From Bradyrhizobium sp. (GTDB taxonomy: Bacteria; Pseudomonadota; Alphaproteobacteria; Rhizobiales; Xanthobacteraceae): a DNA stretch of 6,668 nt. Position 1 is the stretch's first letter, and every line of letters starts with the position of its first letter. The notes beneath the pieces were generated by a model, which saw nothing but the letters and a program-made list of their open reading frames with translations, was not told the origin of the DNA and made no database searches. Position numbers and translations under genes: made by a program. The stretch lies in contig JAQGKC010000374.1 in NCBI GenBank assembly GCA_028290305.1, positions 1 through 6,668 of the forward strand, in the 5' to 3' direction. Below, one piece after another: positions 5,943 to 6,668 of this stretch.

Positions 5943-5971
5943 ATTGGACGAGGATGGGAGCTAATCTTCAA
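5943..5971 (-). promoter_or_regulatory. Possible promoter of the 173-residue protein gene
   Basis: On the minus strand TTGAAG (5971-5966) and TCCAAT (5948-5943) are separated by 17 nt, each matching 4 of 6 sigma-70 consensus bases. They lie 24 nt before ATG 5919, which would give a short leader of about 15-20 nt. Motif match only. Confidence 0.18.
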
Positions 5972-6271
5972 GACTGAAGTTGGGCGGCTCGGTGGCAAGT
6001 AAGCGTGTATCTGGAGCAATCCGGCTCCCGCATGATCCTTGGTGCACCGCAGGTTTCGGCCGCTTTCTGCCCAAACTGAATTGTCATCTCGACGATCACG
6101 GGCCACAAGCGCCGCAAAAACCAACGAAAGATCGTGCGGTCTCGCCCAATGAAATCAAGATTTCTCCCAAATCGCGCCGGCGGTCTCGCTATCTAGGCCT
6201 CGGGAGCGGGATCCCGTTAAGAAGCTCATGCCAGGATGCTCGATGTTGCGTTTAGCGTGGGGACATCACCG
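5972..6271. other. Stretch without a convincing gene
   Basis: Open frames cross this stretch on both strands, for example a plus-strand frame from TTG 5980 to 6255. None has a ribosome binding site, signal peptide, domain pattern or credible composition. A perfect 10-bp palindrome, CGGGATCCCG, lies at 6207-6216. The DNA separates two divergent exported-protein genes (5919 minus, 6379 plus), so their promoters should lie here or at its edges, but I see no strong one. Confidence 0.4.
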
Positions 6272-6382
6272 ATGGCGACGAACGATCTTATTTCCCTCCG
6301 TCTCTCCGTTCATGCTGAAGAACCCCAGCAGGTGGGCATCTTAAAGCTTGGGACAGAGCGGTTACTGCGTCACAAATCATGA
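6272..6382 (+). CDS. Possible short leader ORF overlapping the next gene
   Basis: ATG 6272 opens a 36-residue frame, MATNDLISLRLSVHAEEPQQ... to ...RLLRHKS, ending at TGA 6380-6382. GGGGA at 6259-6263 gives a modest ribosome binding site 8 nt upstream. The stop overlaps the start of the exported-protein gene as ATGA. Such an overlap usually means translational coupling, and the downstream gene lacks an obvious ribosome binding site of its own. No known family or membrane segment. It may also be a chance ORF in the leader of the next gene. Confidence 0.3.
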   Translation: MATNDLISLRLSVHAEEPQQVGILKLGTERLLRHKS

Positions 6383-6668
6383 AGATGAGTATTTTGGTCG
6401 TAACGACGGCAGGGATCGTCTTCGCAGTTCTATCGGTGGAAAATCCAATCGCGCTTACGAACGCCACGGCTTCCCTGGTCGGCACATCGGCGCCTCAGGA
6501 TGGCACCCAGTCGATGCCAAAAATTCAATCAACCGCCGACGCCCCGGCTTTGTTGCCGACAGCAAGCGAAGCGCCGACGGGCGACGAAATTGCTGCCGCT
6601 TTTAAAACTCCCAATCAGAGCCAGACCGAAATCAGTCAGCCACCGGCCGAAGCCTTGTTGAAGCAATT
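6379..6668 (+). CDS. Hypothetical exported protein, 3' end cut by the window edge
   Basis: From ATG 6379 the frame stays open for 96 codons to the window edge. The product starts MKMSILVVTTAGIVFAVLSV, a basic N-terminus and hydrophobic core typical of a signal peptide or anchor, with possible cleavage around 26-32. It continues as a polar Ala/Pro/Ser/Thr-rich chain (ASLVGTSAPQDGTQSMPKIQ, then TASEAPTGDEIAAAFKTPNQ). Its style matches the small exported proteins common in Bradyrhizobium; no function is known to me. A second Met at codon 3 (6385) is an alternative start. No clear Shine-Dalgarno precedes it, and the start overlaps the stop of the 36-codon ORF by ATGA, so its translation may depend on coupling. 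The C-terminal part is outside the window. Confidence 0.65.
   Translation, partial: MKMSILVVTTAGIVFAVLSVENPIALTNATASLVGTSAPQDGTQSMPKIQSTADAPALLPTASEAPTGDEIAAAFKTPNQSQTEISQPPAEALLKQ

Noticed and set aside
6207..6216. Palindrome CGGGATCCCG as an operator
   Set aside because: A single 10-bp palindrome without a second copy or a nearby promoter; expected by chance in GC-rich DNA.
5980..6255. Plus-strand frame of 91 codons between the exported-protein genes
   Set aside because: TTG start without ribosome binding site, no hydrophobic or domain pattern, random-looking composition.

Overview
The window is GC-rich DNA that looks alphaproteobacterial. Codon use and the character of the proteins, as I remember them, point to Bradyrhizobium or a close relative (Rhodopseudomonas, Afipia). 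This is judged from the sequence and memory, with no database search.

Left part (1-4416): a compact, ordered block that I associate with the accessory genes of a molybdenum formate dehydrogenase locus in Bradyrhizobium. On the minus strand lie a DUF6505-like gene, cut by the left window edge, and a biotin/lipoate-ligase-like protein with a DUF4444-type tail; they overlap by 4 nt (GTGA) and form one operon. Divergent from them, on the plus strand, is a 672-residue iron-sulfur protein with four ferredoxin-type cysteine motifs. Its N-terminal part reads like a reduced HdrA/QmoA protein whose flavin-binding glycines have been lost. Converging on it with no spacer is a periplasmic protein made of a seven-bladed WD40 propeller fused to a C-terminal cytochrome c domain. 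A plausible picture is cytoplasmic handling or maturation of Fe-S and cofactor parts (ligase-like, DUF6505, Fe-S protein) plus a periplasmic electron carrier. No dehydrogenase subunit lies in the window, so this link is inferred.

The divergent spacer (about 1026-1110) holds a minus-strand GGAAC-N17-CGTC match to the EcfG (general stress response) promoter, which would drive the ligase/DUF6505 operon.

Right part (4417-6668): looser, lower in GC, with small genes on both strands and remnants. In order: a small exported protein gene on the minus strand that seems frameshifted in its signal peptide; a 79-residue single-span membrane protein with a strong ribosome binding site; a fragment of an Ig/carboxypeptidase-regulatory-like domain without its own start; a 173-residue exported or membrane-anchored protein with a conserved-looking CRxD...LSPRC tail; a stretch without a convincing gene; a possible 36-codon leader ORF; and an exported protein overlapping it by ATGA and cut by the right edge. 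No tRNA, rRNA, CRISPR, insertion sequence or intact mobile element was seen.
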